DNA of 64,000 bases from Prunella strophiata. Taxonomy: Eukaryota > Chordata > Aves > Passeriformes > Prunellidae. The translations under genes and the position numbers were made by a program. Shown here piece after piece: positions 52,257-63,925 of the stretch. The stretch spans positions 15,205,585-15,269,584 of the forward strand of contig JAZBQD010000019.1 in the NCBI GenBank assembly GCA_036583965.1, given 5' to 3'. Position 1 is the stretch's first letter; the number at the start of each line of letters is the position of its first letter. The notes below the pieces were generated by a model. It was not told the DNA's origin and ran no database searches. It saw only the letters and a list, made by a program, of their open reading frames with translations.

Positions 52257-53139
52257 CAGCACCTTTCCTCCTTGAATCCCCTGCCTCCCAAGGGGTTGAT
52301 CCTCCTGCATGGAAGGTGTTCACTGGGGCACTGACCTGTGAGTTTTCCAGTCCCTCAGTCATGCCCACAAAAGGGGGTCATGTAAAACACAGGTGGCCTG
52401 ACCACATGGGTCCAGCTCTGTGTGAAAGCAGGCTCTGGTGTCCCTGTCTGCCTTCTGGCACTTTGTGCCAGCCCTCACTGTGAGTACAAGGCAACAGTTT
52501 GTCCTTCAGTCCACTGCTGCATGAGGCACCAGGTGACCCCACTCTGGCTGAGGTGTGCTGAGTGCCACGGGGTGCTGGATGCACATCCCTGCCATCATCC
52601 TGCCATCCCTACAGCACCCCCAGCCACTACAGACATCAGCACTGCAGCTCTAACTTTAAAAGGCATGTCCCCAGAAACTGGCCCTTATTAATGGCAGTGT
52701 AGGTAATTAAGAAATAGTGTATCATTTAAAACAAGTATGCCAAATAAAAACTCTTACCAGTCTGGTACAGAGGAAGCAAAATACCTCATTGAAAAATACT
52801 AAATTGAGATCTGGCTGCAGCATGCATCCACAGCTGTCTTTTCCTTAGGCTCATGTCTTGTATTATGTATATGTTTCATTTCACTCACTTCAGTTATTTC
52901 TACTGTATGAACTCATGCAGTTTACAGAAGTTAATGATGCATGTGAAGTATTTCCCAGAGTGAGTACCTGGATTCCCATTAGAATGATGTGTAGAAATGC
53001 AAGCAACTCTTAGGACTGTTCTAAGAAAAGGCTGGGTCTGGCCATGCATATAGAGCAAAAAATCAGGTGCCTGCTCAGAAAAATTCTCTTCACTGTTTAC
53101 TCTGCACCATTCCTAAAGTAATAACACTTGTCTGTCCTG

Positions 53140-53197
53140 GTTAATGTTTTCTAGAGGACATTTTGCTTTCATAATACTATTTAACTGTATAAATAAG
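53140..53197 (+). promoter_or_regulatory. Candidate HNF1 plus TATA promoter of serpin gene 4
   Basis: CTGGTTAATG (GTTAAT starts at 53140) provides one strong HNF1 half-site; the second half is poor. TATAAATAAG starts at 53188, 48 bp further on. As I recall it, the human SERPINA1 hepatocyte promoter has a GGTTAAT HNF1 site a similar distance before a TTAAATAC box. The promoter would lie 4.8 kb before the first coding exon of gene 4. Confidence 0.4.
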
Positions 53198-53217
53198 AGA
53201 GGCACCTGCAGGGTAGT

Positions 53218-53251
53218 CCTGGAGAAGACAGCAGGATCCTAGGAAGCTGCT
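53218..53251 (+). other. Putative non-coding exon 1 of serpin gene 4
   Basis: It lies 25-30 bp downstream of the TATA-like box and ends at the donor AGCTGCT|GTAAGTAG (53251/53252). The link to gene 4 rests on position and orientation only. Confidence 0.3.
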
Positions 53252-56200
53252 GTAAGTAGTGATTTTTTTGCTTCCTATAGAGACTTTAAAAGTGTCTCCT
53301 CTTGTTGAAGGCAATCAATTTTAAATCTTTTCTAGGGTTGTATCTTATACTGAAATATGTCCTATATAATGAGGTTTTTATTGTGTCACCTGGATATAAA
53401 TGACATTTGCATCACAACTGAGGGAATGAGTTGCCTACACATTGCCATGTCGTTGGAAGAAGGAGTTAGAATCTAAAAGCAGTGCAGGGTGTCTTGCCAG
53501 AAAGCAAGGTGGTCTCTGGAGCCAAGAAATCCTAAAAGGGGGACTTTCCTTCATGTACCTCCTGCTGGAAATAGGCCCTGATTCATTAAAAGCCTGAGGA
53601 TGGGTGCTTGGAACTTTTTTTAATGTACTCATGCTTCTTTTTAAGTAATTCTGGTGGTTTTTATACTGGAGGTCTACAAGAAATACCATTGCTTAGGGAA
53701 TGGTGTATCTAATGTCTGCTTCTGTTTTAGATGAGCCACCACTGAGGTAATCATTGGGCCTATTGAGAGGGAAGTGGAGAATTTGGTGATTTTCACATGT
53801 GCAGAAGATCAGAGTGAGGTCAACATCTTTAATGAGCCAGAAACCAGGCTGAGGTCAGGTGTACACTGGAATGTAGAAACTGAGAACCTGGTCTGATCTG
53901 CTCCTGCAGAGAGAAGAAAATCCCCTCTATCCTAACCACTGCACTCATTCTTTTTTGTCTATTGTTTTATTCTTTTGGTGTCAGTGATGCTTCATCCCTG
54001 AGTGTGTGCAGTAACTCTGGTTCAACAGCAAATACTCATGGTGGCCTGGTAGAAGAGTGAGAGCTCATGTTCACCTGCTTCCAGGTAAAAGGAGGCTTAG
54101 AGGTGGGTGGTGCCACTTTCTAGGTGAGTTCTTCAATTCTAAGCTGGTTCACAGAAGATAGAAAAAACACAGAACAGCCCTGTGAATGAACAGTCACATA
54201 CATTTCTAAAGGATAATGTAAATTAGGCTTCCACATTTCTGCTGCAAAAGGAATTATTTTTAATGAAATATTCACAGTGGTTGTATTCTCTGAACAGTAA
54301 AATGGCCTTGGCTTGTGCGTGCAATCTCCTCAGGGGCTCAGGCACAGAGGTATCAAAACTCTGAATGACAAGAGAAGTGAATGTCTAGATGATCATCTGG
54401 AGCAGGCCCTGAACCTGTTTCAGGTGCAAATGATTAAATAAGCAGAGCTTTCTGGCCAGCCAGGATAGCACAGGTGAGTTTGTGGTGCTCCTTTGAATGG
54501 GTCGTCCTGGACCTATGAAGCTTCATGACCTCAGAAGCCTGACCTGGCTCCTGAGGTCATGTTCTCACACACAGATATGGCTTGCCAAGTCTTTCTTTTG
54601 TGATTTTTTTGTGTGCTTGGGTGATTCTTTTTGCAAGTCTCTAAATAGCTGATATTTGGTTCAGCAGACACCAGTGGTGGTTGTGGTGCTGTGACTTGAT
54701 GCAGCAGGTGCCCCCACAGTGCTGCTTTGAGGAAACAAACTTCTCAGATTTCCTTCTTCAGAAACAATCAGGAGGGAAGCAGCACCATCTGGTGAGCAAA
54801 CAGCTTTTCTATTTATGCCTTCATATGTTTTTGAGTAGTGCAAATTTTCATGTTGTCTGAAATGAGATTATCAGTGAGGACCCCTTATGGGAGTAGCATG
54901 GGATGAATATTCATCTCCTGGAACATTACATGGGACTCTAAAGGCAGAAAGTTGTCACCAGAATCTCTTCAAATCATAGAGACAGAAATCAGCCGTAAAA
55001 TGGACAAAATACCTGTATCCATAAAGAAACAAGTTCTGTCAGACAGAAAACTCAGTCCAGCCCACTCCCAGGTTTTCTGGTGGAATTATTCTAAGGTAAC
55101 TTCAGCTAATCCCAGTGTTCTCCATTTTTCTTCTGAGTTGCATGGTAGGGAATATTGTGTGCAAGGGAAGAGGTAATATATTCAGCAAATGTTATCACCA
55201 AGGCTATTACAGATAAATTGCTAAAAACACTATTCACCAAGTGCTGGCATGCTCTTGTATCATTGTCTGGTTTGATTGAAAGCTCTTCTTTAAAGCAACC
55301 TATTCTTGAACACCACAAACAAAGTGTCATTGTGTAACACACACAAAGAAAAGAGGCAGAGGTTAACGTGTTTCCTTCCAGGCTATTCAACAAGTCAGAG
55401 TAGATCTGGAACTAGAATTGAAGTGCTTTTCACTCCTACTGCCACATTGATGGATAAACTGTTTTTTCCTGGAAATTATAGAAGTAAAGGTCTTAAAGAG
55501 CTTTCTGCAAACTTCACTCCCCAAGTCTGGAAATTTCCTAAAGGCTTTACAGCACAGGTTCTCAGCCCTTTGCTTTTCAATAAATCATTAGCAACTATGC
55601 TCCATAGGAAAATCCATCAATCTTTAAGACCATATGAAAATCTGCATCTTCTGTTTCCTGCTGAAATGGTGTCTGTTGTCAGTTTGTCAGTGGTTGATCA
55701 CTTGCTAACCCAGAAGCCACAATAACATGAAATGAAATAGTATCAAATATGAAATAACAATTCACAATCATATTCTGAAGGTTGAGAGGGTACAAATCTT
55801 ATTATAAAAGTACCTTTAGGTTTCAAAACAGGGACTAATGAAGAGGACCCCTTGTATCTTGAAGGCTTAAACAACAAAAAAGTCCTCTACAAATCACAGC
55901 TGTTAAGTCTTTTATAATCTTATGCCTTTAAAACTAACCATTATCAAGATTTTTGTGAGGTCTGACTCATGAGTCTTGACTGTTTGTGATTGGCCAGTAC
56001 TGAGTAACAGATGGATGATTCAGATTGTATTTAATTATCTGTGAATTCAGAGCTGTAATAAAATGAAATTAATTCCATGAAAGTACATAAATTAATCACA
56101 AAATGTGAACATGTTGTAACTACATAGAGAAAAAATATCAGGATAGGGAAAATTGCCTTCAGAAAACTGTAATTAATATTTTACAGAATCCTTACAGCAA

Positions 56201-58055
56201 AACCATTCTATATCCTTTCACCATAATTTTGAGGTCAAGCCAGTTAAAATACCTTTCTGCATTGCATTCCAAATAAATAGAATTGGCAGTTTGAGGCATA
56301 CATAGAAAAGCCTATCTATCAGGTGCCATATTTTGTAATAAATATTGAATGTGATGAGATAGAGAACAGGTGGCAACTTATGTTTAAAAAGAAATGTTTC
56401 TCTTTTTTGGTATTCATGTAATTCTTAATAAATTATGAGTGCAGCTGAGTAAATAGATCATAGTAAATAATTTATCCACAGGCAGCTTCTGAATCAGCCT
56501 GCTGGATATGTGGAAATAGGTTAGGCTTATCTCTGATGCTTTTGTTTGGGAGTTGATTTCTCTTCAAAGTCTGACTAATACACTGGCTCACTAATAGCAG
56601 TTCTGAAAACACAGAAGTGGAGCTCTTGTGTTGAGTTACAAGTATCTAGATACATCCAGAATCATTTCAATGTCAAAATCAGAAGAGACCAAACTATAAA
56701 ACTACTGTGTACAGTAATTGAAAATGTAGCTACCAAGGACCCAACCCTTATAGGTCTTACACTTGTCAGTAATGCTGTTTTTGCAAATAGGCCTGCTTTT
56801 TAAAATTACTTATAACAAACATGTAAATGTTTGAATATTTGATTATAGCTTGAAAATGTTTTGTTGTTCTCATGAGTCTGTCTGTAAGTGGATATTCAAC
56901 TGCTAATACAAACTGCTCCCTCTGATGATATAGAGAAAGCAGGACCATAAGCACAGCACTTTCTGACAAGTCTCTCAAGCTGAGTCATGCCAGAGATGAA
57001 AGGTGCAATTGGTGCAATATGTCTCTCTGTGCACACTTTTTAGCAAATCTGGCTCATTATCTCCTCAAACCCTGTGCAACTCTTGCACCATTTCTTTGCC
57101 CTAGATTCCCCCTTCAGAAATGAGGCCTAGTTGGGACATTCATATCCCCATGTCCAAGGTCTCTTTTTAAGAGCTTATACAATGCAGACTGTCAGCTCTG
57201 CAATGAAATGTGGCCACCACAGCCAAGTGTAACACATTGATAAATGCTTTGCCCTTTGACCAGTGGAGCAGCTGATAAAAATAAGGCCTTGTTCTTTGTT
57301 AATGGCATTGACTGCTTCTGCTGTGCTGGAAAATGGACCCACTCCAAAGGTTTAGTTGAAGAGACAGCATGTTGTTTCAGGTTCTTATTCAAAACATTAC
57401 ATTATTTCTATTGAGAAAAAAACCCACCTATTCCTTAGAGAGGTAGGTGTTTATATCTGGTTTGCTACTGAAGAACATCCCCCATTATTTGTCCTTTCTT
57501 TAAATAGGACACCTTATCAACCTGACCAAAAGTTTATTTAAAGATCTCCAACTTGCCTGTTTGCTCAGATTCTGTTTCCATGTAGCTACTGATTGCTGCT
57601 CACTTGCATGAATTTCCTCTTTCTGTCCTAACTCACAAGACACCAGACTTCTTCTATGATGAAATTTTAAGGAATTATTCAGACCATTAGTGTCAAAAGC
57701 AGAGTTGCACCACAGCCTTTCAGCAATTAGCCAAGAGGTGTTTTGTGATGGGATATGCTCTATTCTCCAGTCTGCTGAGGGTGCTGTGTATTCAACTAAT
57801 CCATGCTGAATTTTGTCTTTGCAGGTATTTAGGGTGGGGGTGGCAGAAAGAGTTGGCAGAGACTTGCCAGGAGGCCTGGGAAAATTAAAAAAAAAAAAAA
57901 AAAACCAAAAAAACTGGCAAGAATTGGAGATCATGGAAACTGAGGACAAAAGAAAGAGATAGAAATTTTTAATTCAGTGGTAATTACAGAATAACTATTT
58001 CTACTTAATTAATTTACTTACCTCAGTAACATCATCTCCTTTTTTTTTTCCATAG
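53252..58055. other. Stretch upstream of the gene 4 coding exons (possible intron 1)
   Basis: No supported coding exon. A 139-codon open frame at 55306-55725 (plus) has no recognised domain and no clear exon borders. A poly-A run lies at 57885-57904. Confidence 0.4.
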
Positions 58056-58072
58056 GATTTTAATACAAGAAC

Positions 58073-61000
58073 ATGAAGACCACATTCTACCTCAGTTTGC
58101 TGCTGGCTGGGTTTCACACTGTTGCCCACAGTCAGCTCCCACCCAGTGACCACAATGGACATGACCCAAATGACCCTAAAAACCACATACATCATGGAGG
58201 TGAAGCGATGGCTTGCCTCAAACTTGTGCCAAACAATGCTGACTTTGCATTCCAGTTTTTTAGGGAGGTTACACAGGAGGCACCAAATAAGAACATTTTC
58301 TTCTCTCCTGTGAGCATCTCCACTGCCTTTGCAATGCTGGCCCTTGGGGCTAGGTCAGCCACACAGTCTCAGATCCTGGAAGGACTCGCCTTCAACCTTA
58401 CAGAGATTCAGGAGAAAGAGATACATGAAGGCTTCCACAACCTAATCCACATGCTGAACCATCCTGAGGGTGGAGTCCAGCTCAACATGGGCAATGCCAT
58501 CTTTGTAACAGAGAAGCTGAAACTCCTAAAAAAGTTTTTAGATGATGCCAAAGCTCTGTATCAGCTGGAGGCTTTTACAACTGACTTTAACAAACCCACA
58601 GAAGCTGAAAAGCAGGTCAATGATTATATAGAGAGGAAAACACATGGCAAAATTACTAATTTGGTCAAGAACATGGACCCACAAACTCTAATGCTTCTGG
58701 CTAGCTTTGTTTTCTTTAAAGGTAAGTCTCCTCTAGGGTTCACATTCTCACTGTTCATTCTTACCAACAAATCTAATGTTGCCTACCTCAGCTGAAAACT
58801 GGTCTAGGCAAAATTTCAAATGCTCCTTGCTAGGCCAGAAGATCCCCTAACATCATAGTGGAGGTGGTAGAGAGGTAACAGGAGGCAGGTAATAGGGAGG
58901 CAGCTGGAGGCCACACAGTCTTGTTTCTCTTTGTGACAGCTCCAGGAGCTCTGTTCCAAGCCACAGCCTTCCATGAGCCTGAGCTGGTGTTCCTGGGTTT
59001 AACCATAACTCCAATTGTTCCATATTCTTCTAATTTTCAGTGAAGGCACTGAGACTTATATGTGACCTAATGCCTCTTTTTAAATTATGCATGATTCAAT
59101 AGCCTAATTTACTACATACTCCTTTTTCTTCCCCTATCAGAGTCCTTTATACATGCACACTAACATTTATATATGGGAGAAGCTGGTAACAAATAGGGGA
59201 GAACATTTTAAGGAACAAAGCAGAAACAACATGCATTTCTGATGTGGGTTAGATGTGCCTCCAAGCCTGACATAACACCACTCAGATATGAAATCCTACT
59301 TTATTTTATCAACAAATTGAGGCTTGTGATTAAAGTCAGTAGTAATTAATTGCATGCTGTATATGAGTACACAGATGATGTTTACAGAAAGGCCACTTAG
59401 ATCTCCTGAATAGAAAAGCAGTGGTAGGTACAAAAAACCCACCTAATTATTTTATTACTGGCATCTGAAACATTAATTGAAAGTGGAAGACAATGCACTC
59501 TTTTGAACAGGTAAAAGATCCTTGCATTACTGTGATACACATTCTAAAGTGTCACATTTGAAAATTCAGTATTTAACACATGGAGAAACAGGTGAATATT
59601 ATTACTAGCTAAAAAAATTTAGTCTGTGATGAGATAGAACTTTGGATATTCAATTAAATTCTCCTTCTCTGCATCAGGCAGCTGGGAAAAGCCTTTTGAA
59701 GCAGAGTATACTAAAGAAAGGGAGTTCTTTGTGGATGCTGAAACAACTGTGAAAGTCCCTATGATGAACCAGATGGGCACATTTGACTTCTACTTTGATG
59801 AGGATCTGTCATGCACTGTGGTACGGCTGCATTACAATGGGAGTGCTACTGCATTTCTGGTTCTGCCAGCAAAAGGGAAAATGAAGCGGTTAGAGCAAAC
59901 TCTGGACAAGGAAACCATCCAGAAATGGTCAGACCATCTCTTCCAGAGGTAATCTTGGTGCCAGGCAGTTGTAGTGGCACCTAATCTATAGTATTTTTTC
60001 TTTTTGGGGAATGCAAACACTGTGAATGTGGCAATTCTGGGAACTGAGTGGGTTCTTTTTGGCTCATGTGCCCTAGTTGTAAAAATCTTGCAGCTGGTTG
60101 GTGTTTAACTATTCTTTTGTTGGTGGCTGACTTGCTGCTCTCCCAACCAGAGCAGAGACCATCCTGTTCCTCTCTAATGAATAGCAAGCCTAGATTGGTT
60201 TTTCTAAAATACTCCATGGACTGAGAGGAATGGCTGCAATTTTAAGCCAAATCTATACTGGGATTTCAGCTAGTGTTTTTCCTCTCTTATGTCACTGATA
60301 CACTGTGACTCAGGCATAAGTCTGAACATTAAATAAAGCATAACTTACAGTTTGTGGTAGTGCTTACAGGCATGATATATCCTACACAATTATCTTGCAG
60401 GATTCAGTTGTTGTTAGAACAGGCAAGTGATTAATTGTGGATGTCCTGATTTTCTGGCATTTTGTTTTGAAACTATAAATATCTAATGAGTTTCTGTTAG
60501 CTTCAACCACTGACACCAACATCAGCTAATGCATTTTACAACCTTGTTTGTCTGGGAGAGATCTTAGCAACAGTAGATGAGTAATATCAAGTTAATACAT
60601 GCTTAATTTACCAAGCTCTGCCCTAATTCACAACTAATAAGGCTGTGCAGTTCACACCCATATATCTCAGTGCATCATCACAGAAATACCAGCACAGTTA
60701 GTAAAAACATAATGGGTAGCAAACTGAATATGAGCTAATAATGTGATACCTCAAATATCAAAATTAAAATGTATCATTCTCAGCTGCAATATCAGGAAAA
60801 CCCTTATCTAAATGAATTTGTGGTGCAAGGTCATTGAGGATCAATATAGGAATAAGTTCTTCATGGCAGAAACTCTGATAACCAAATGGCAATTTCTGTT
60901 CTACTGTTTTGTTGCAAGGCAGCAAAAGACTTGAGCTACCTAAAGGGTAATCACTGCTGTGGGTGACTGAGAGCCCCTGGACAGGGTGTGAAAAAAACCC

Positions 61001-62475
61001 CACAGAAATCACAATGCCAGGAGCTGCCTCCAGACAGCTCACAGTCAAAGGCAAACCTGATCATGGCCAGCCCAGAGGAGGAAGACAATTAGAGGACATG
61101 GAATCCAAATGTGCAGGCAGCAGGGAGCAGACCTTTCCTGAGGCCATGCCAAATGCCCCAGTTATGCCAAAAATACTTATTTCATTTGAAATGCTGGGAT
61201 TTGCCACACTTTTCCCCAGGCAGACTTTGTCAGGACTTCTCTTCAGCTCTCAACCTTCCTGAGCAACATGGGCTATCCCTTGTCTCTGCCTGTAAAGAGG
61301 GGCTCTTGTTACTGTTCTACTTAGCAGAGTGCTCTCAGATTTCCTGAAACAAAACACCAGATAAATACTATCATGATTGCTACTTTTATTATTAAGAATG
61401 ATAGTGCTTGTATCACCATGAGAAGCACCAGCAATTGAATTAGTGCTCACTGTACATTCAGGGTCCAAACCCCTGGGATTTGATGCTCATGGGAATTAAA
61501 CAGATTTCTCAGCATCTTTTATATTGCTGAAAAATCTCACTACCCCCTGTATTTCTCTTCTACCTAACAGATTTATGAACCTCTACTTCCCCAAATTTTC
61601 TATTTCTGGGAGCTATGAAATAAGTAACACCCTTAGGAAGATGGGAATTGTGGATGTGTTCACCAACCAGGCAGATCTCTCTGGCATCAGTGGCACCCCA
61701 GAGCTGAAGGTTTCCAAAGTAAGTCTTTTCCTTTCTTTCACAAACATGCAGGAAAATCCATCAGTGGTAGCATCCAGAAACACCAGGTATGTACAGCTCC
61801 CAGCTTCCCAACCTGGCTGCAGCTGGGTCACCCAGGCTGCAGCCTGCAAGTTACAAAAGGGGATTGGCCCTTGGTGACACTGGAGATCAGATTAGATTGT
61901 TGCATGTCTGGTTTTTACCAAGAATGGTATTGGCCAAGATTTTTTGGGCAGTATCTGAAACATGAGAGGAGAATCAACCCCTGATTCCTCAAGGAAAATC
62001 ACTCATGCTCCCAGGCACAGCACAACCTGTCCTGCTCACGCTGGAGACTCAGTTTTGGAGGTGCAGACACACAAGTACAGGTGGAACCTCTATCCTTCAT
62101 CCAATATTTTGGACTTTTTCTAGGACTTTTCCATAGCTCCACCCTTACCCTCATTTAAGCAGCCATGACTACAACAATTCAGCTCTTCTGCCTCTACTCA
62201 CTGATTCTCAGTGGATCCTCCAAAGCAGGGCTGCTTTAAAAGGACTCTGATTAATTTCTCAAGAGGCTGTTGACTGCCCAGAGTGACTCTATTTTCTTTT
62301 TTCCTAGGTTGTCCACAAGGCTTCTCTGGATGTTGATGAGACAGGTACTGAGGCAGCAGCAGCAACTGCTGTTGAATTTATGCCAGTATCTCTTCCTCCA
62401 ACCATTGAATTCAGCCATCCCTTCCTCATGCTGATTTTTGACAGAGATACAAACAGTACACTCTTCATTAGGTAA
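58073..62475 (+). CDS. Serpin gene 4: clade A serpin (alpha-1-antitrypsin-like), P1 Val, C-terminus frameshifted
   Basis: Exons are 58073-58721, 59678-59948 (271 bp), 61571-61718 (148 bp) and 62308-62475. They give 411 residues with all splice borders intact, and the acceptor CCATAG at 58055 sets the start. The leader [18 protein letters not shown] is close to that of gene 1, suggesting these two are near relatives. [20 protein letters not shown] and a FNLT sequon follow. The loop has hinge GTEAAAA and core FMPVSLPP, so P1 is Val383 (codon 62386-62388) and P1' is Ser, pointing to elastase-like targets. The signature reads FSHPFLMLI, with Ser where the other copies have Asn. The frame ends LFIR-stop at 62473-62475. 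One extra A near 62470 displaces the expected GKIVNP, which is found in the next frame and ends at 62500. Losing this last strand would probably destabilise the fold, unless the insertion is a sequencing error. Confidence 0.88.
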
Positions 62476-62536
62476 AATAGTTAACCCGAACTATCACTAG
62501 CTGAAGTGACATAGTGAATTTTGTTTGCTACTACTA

Positions 62537-62542
62537 ATTAAA
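62537..62542 (+). terminator. Candidate poly(A) signal of serpin gene 4
   Basis: ATTAAA about 60 bp after the gene 4 stop, at a position similar to that in gene 2. Confidence 0.4.
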
Positions 62543-63869
62543 GATGTGAAAATGCATGACATGATTTATTTCCATTTGTACCAGCTCATATATGGTTCTT
62601 TGTTAGTAACAGTTTTTATTTTATGTCATCATCAAAAACTATTGATATTGACCATGACACTTACTGAAGAGGAAGGAAGAAATTGTTTTAAATTCAGCTA
62701 GAAAATAATGCCTTTTTTACCTGACTGAAACACAAGGAAAGACCTAAGTTTTGCCAGCATTTGGAAAGAAATTCTAATATTAGAATGGAAGACTCCTGCT
62801 TAATACAAGGTAGTCAGCAGGTAAAATTATGAACATTCTTGCAAACAAAGCAGAAGTGGTTGTAAATTACCGTAAGTAAATCTGAGATGGGAACAGTAGA
62901 ATCAACATTGCAGGGTCACTGCAGAAACCTGAAGCTTCTAATGGAGAGAGCAGTGGGAATGTGATAAGCTGCCTTCAACAGCCTTCTGTACCAGAAACCT
63001 TTTATCATTCTTAGTATCAATCTGGCAGCAAATCTTGCTAGTTTCTTGCAGCTTAAAAGAGAGCAGGAGGATCAAATCTGCCTTGAATCTGGTGTTCACC
63101 ACGTGTTCCCAATCTGACAGATTTAGATGGAGTTACTGACTCCTCACATATGTATGCATCAGTGGTGAGAAGGAGGATGTAGCTGAATGGGAAGGTGAGG
63201 TATTTGGATGGCAATTACACAAGCATACTGTCAGCAGAGATTTGTGGAAAACCTAAAAGGAAAATTAGAGCTCTTTCAAGTGCTTTTGTCCTTTTACAGC
63301 CAAAAATGTAAGTAAGGAGCATGCAATAAGCAAATCATCTGACCCAGGTGGGGGTGCCAGGCACCTAGGTAGAACACAGGGCAGCTTCAAGGATGGCTGG
63401 GAGCCACCTTCAATGGACTGGTCTTGGCAGCTGGTATCAGAATGAGTACAATTGGTTCTGTTTTCCCTAAAGCTGTGGGGTTTGGGAAGAGATGAAATGG
63501 TGTCATGTCATTGCCAATGATGCTGGGAGCAGTCAAAGGCTTGGGAAGCAACACAACCTCAGCAAGTTCTTGTGTGCTCGCTGTGAAATTAGGAGCAAGT
63601 GTGATTTTATTAGTGTGGTGCAAAGCATTGTCTCCCCTTTGCAGTTTAAAGAAAGCTCCCTTTCTGCTCTGTGGTCCTAGTAAATACCCTCTGTTAACAG
63701 GATGCTTGAAGGTGTTTTTGACTAAATGCAGTCCCAGTATAAAGGAATATATCAACAACTCATAGCACCGAAAGCAGAACTCACCCCGACAAACACGCAT
63801 GTACTTTTCTGGCACGTTCCTGCATACTCCTCTATCTGTTTGGGTGCCTTTGCAGCCCAGCACCCACAC
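62543..63869. other. Intergenic region after serpin gene 4
   Basis: No supported gene. A 165-codon minus-strand open frame (63387-63884) has no recognised domain and runs into the candidate promoter at 63870, so I treat it as chance. Confidence 0.45.
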
Positions 63870-63925
63870 AGCAGTAATTAACAAGGCCCCTACCTGACTG
63901 CAGGCTCTTCATCTCCCTTAAATAC
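63870..63925 (+). promoter_or_regulatory. Candidate promoter of a further serpin gene beyond the window
   Basis: GTAATTAAC (63874-63882) contains the intact HNF1 half-site ATTAAC. The box TTAAATAC starts at 63918, 48 bp after the start of the aligned HNF1 13-mer. The spacing and the TTAAATAC box resemble the human SERPINA1 liver promoter as I remember it. The expected exon 1 and coding exons would lie outside this window, so this is a prediction. Confidence 0.35.

Larger units (their letters stand above)
35459..53139. other. Large intergenic region between serpin genes 3 and 4
   Basis: Almost 18 kb with no supported coding gene and no convincing serpin exon remnant. It contains a diverged interspersed repeat (36500-37235), a TTCTA microsatellite (40475-40549) and CR1 fragments at 49503-49960 (minus) and 51770-52256 (plus). 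Short trinucleotide stretches such as (AAT)n near 50826-50840 also occur. Open frames up to about 140 codons (36067-36492 minus, 36659-37105 plus) have no recognised domain. Confidence 0.5.

Noticed and set aside
55306..55725. 139-codon plus-strand open frame upstream of gene 4
   Set aside because: It contains no serpin or other known motif and no plausible acceptor-donor pair. It probably lies in intron 1 or intergenic DNA.
63387..63884. 165-codon minus-strand open frame, the longest non-serpin frame near the right edge
   Set aside because: No domain, signal peptide or splice context is recognisable, and it overlaps the candidate promoter of the next serpin.
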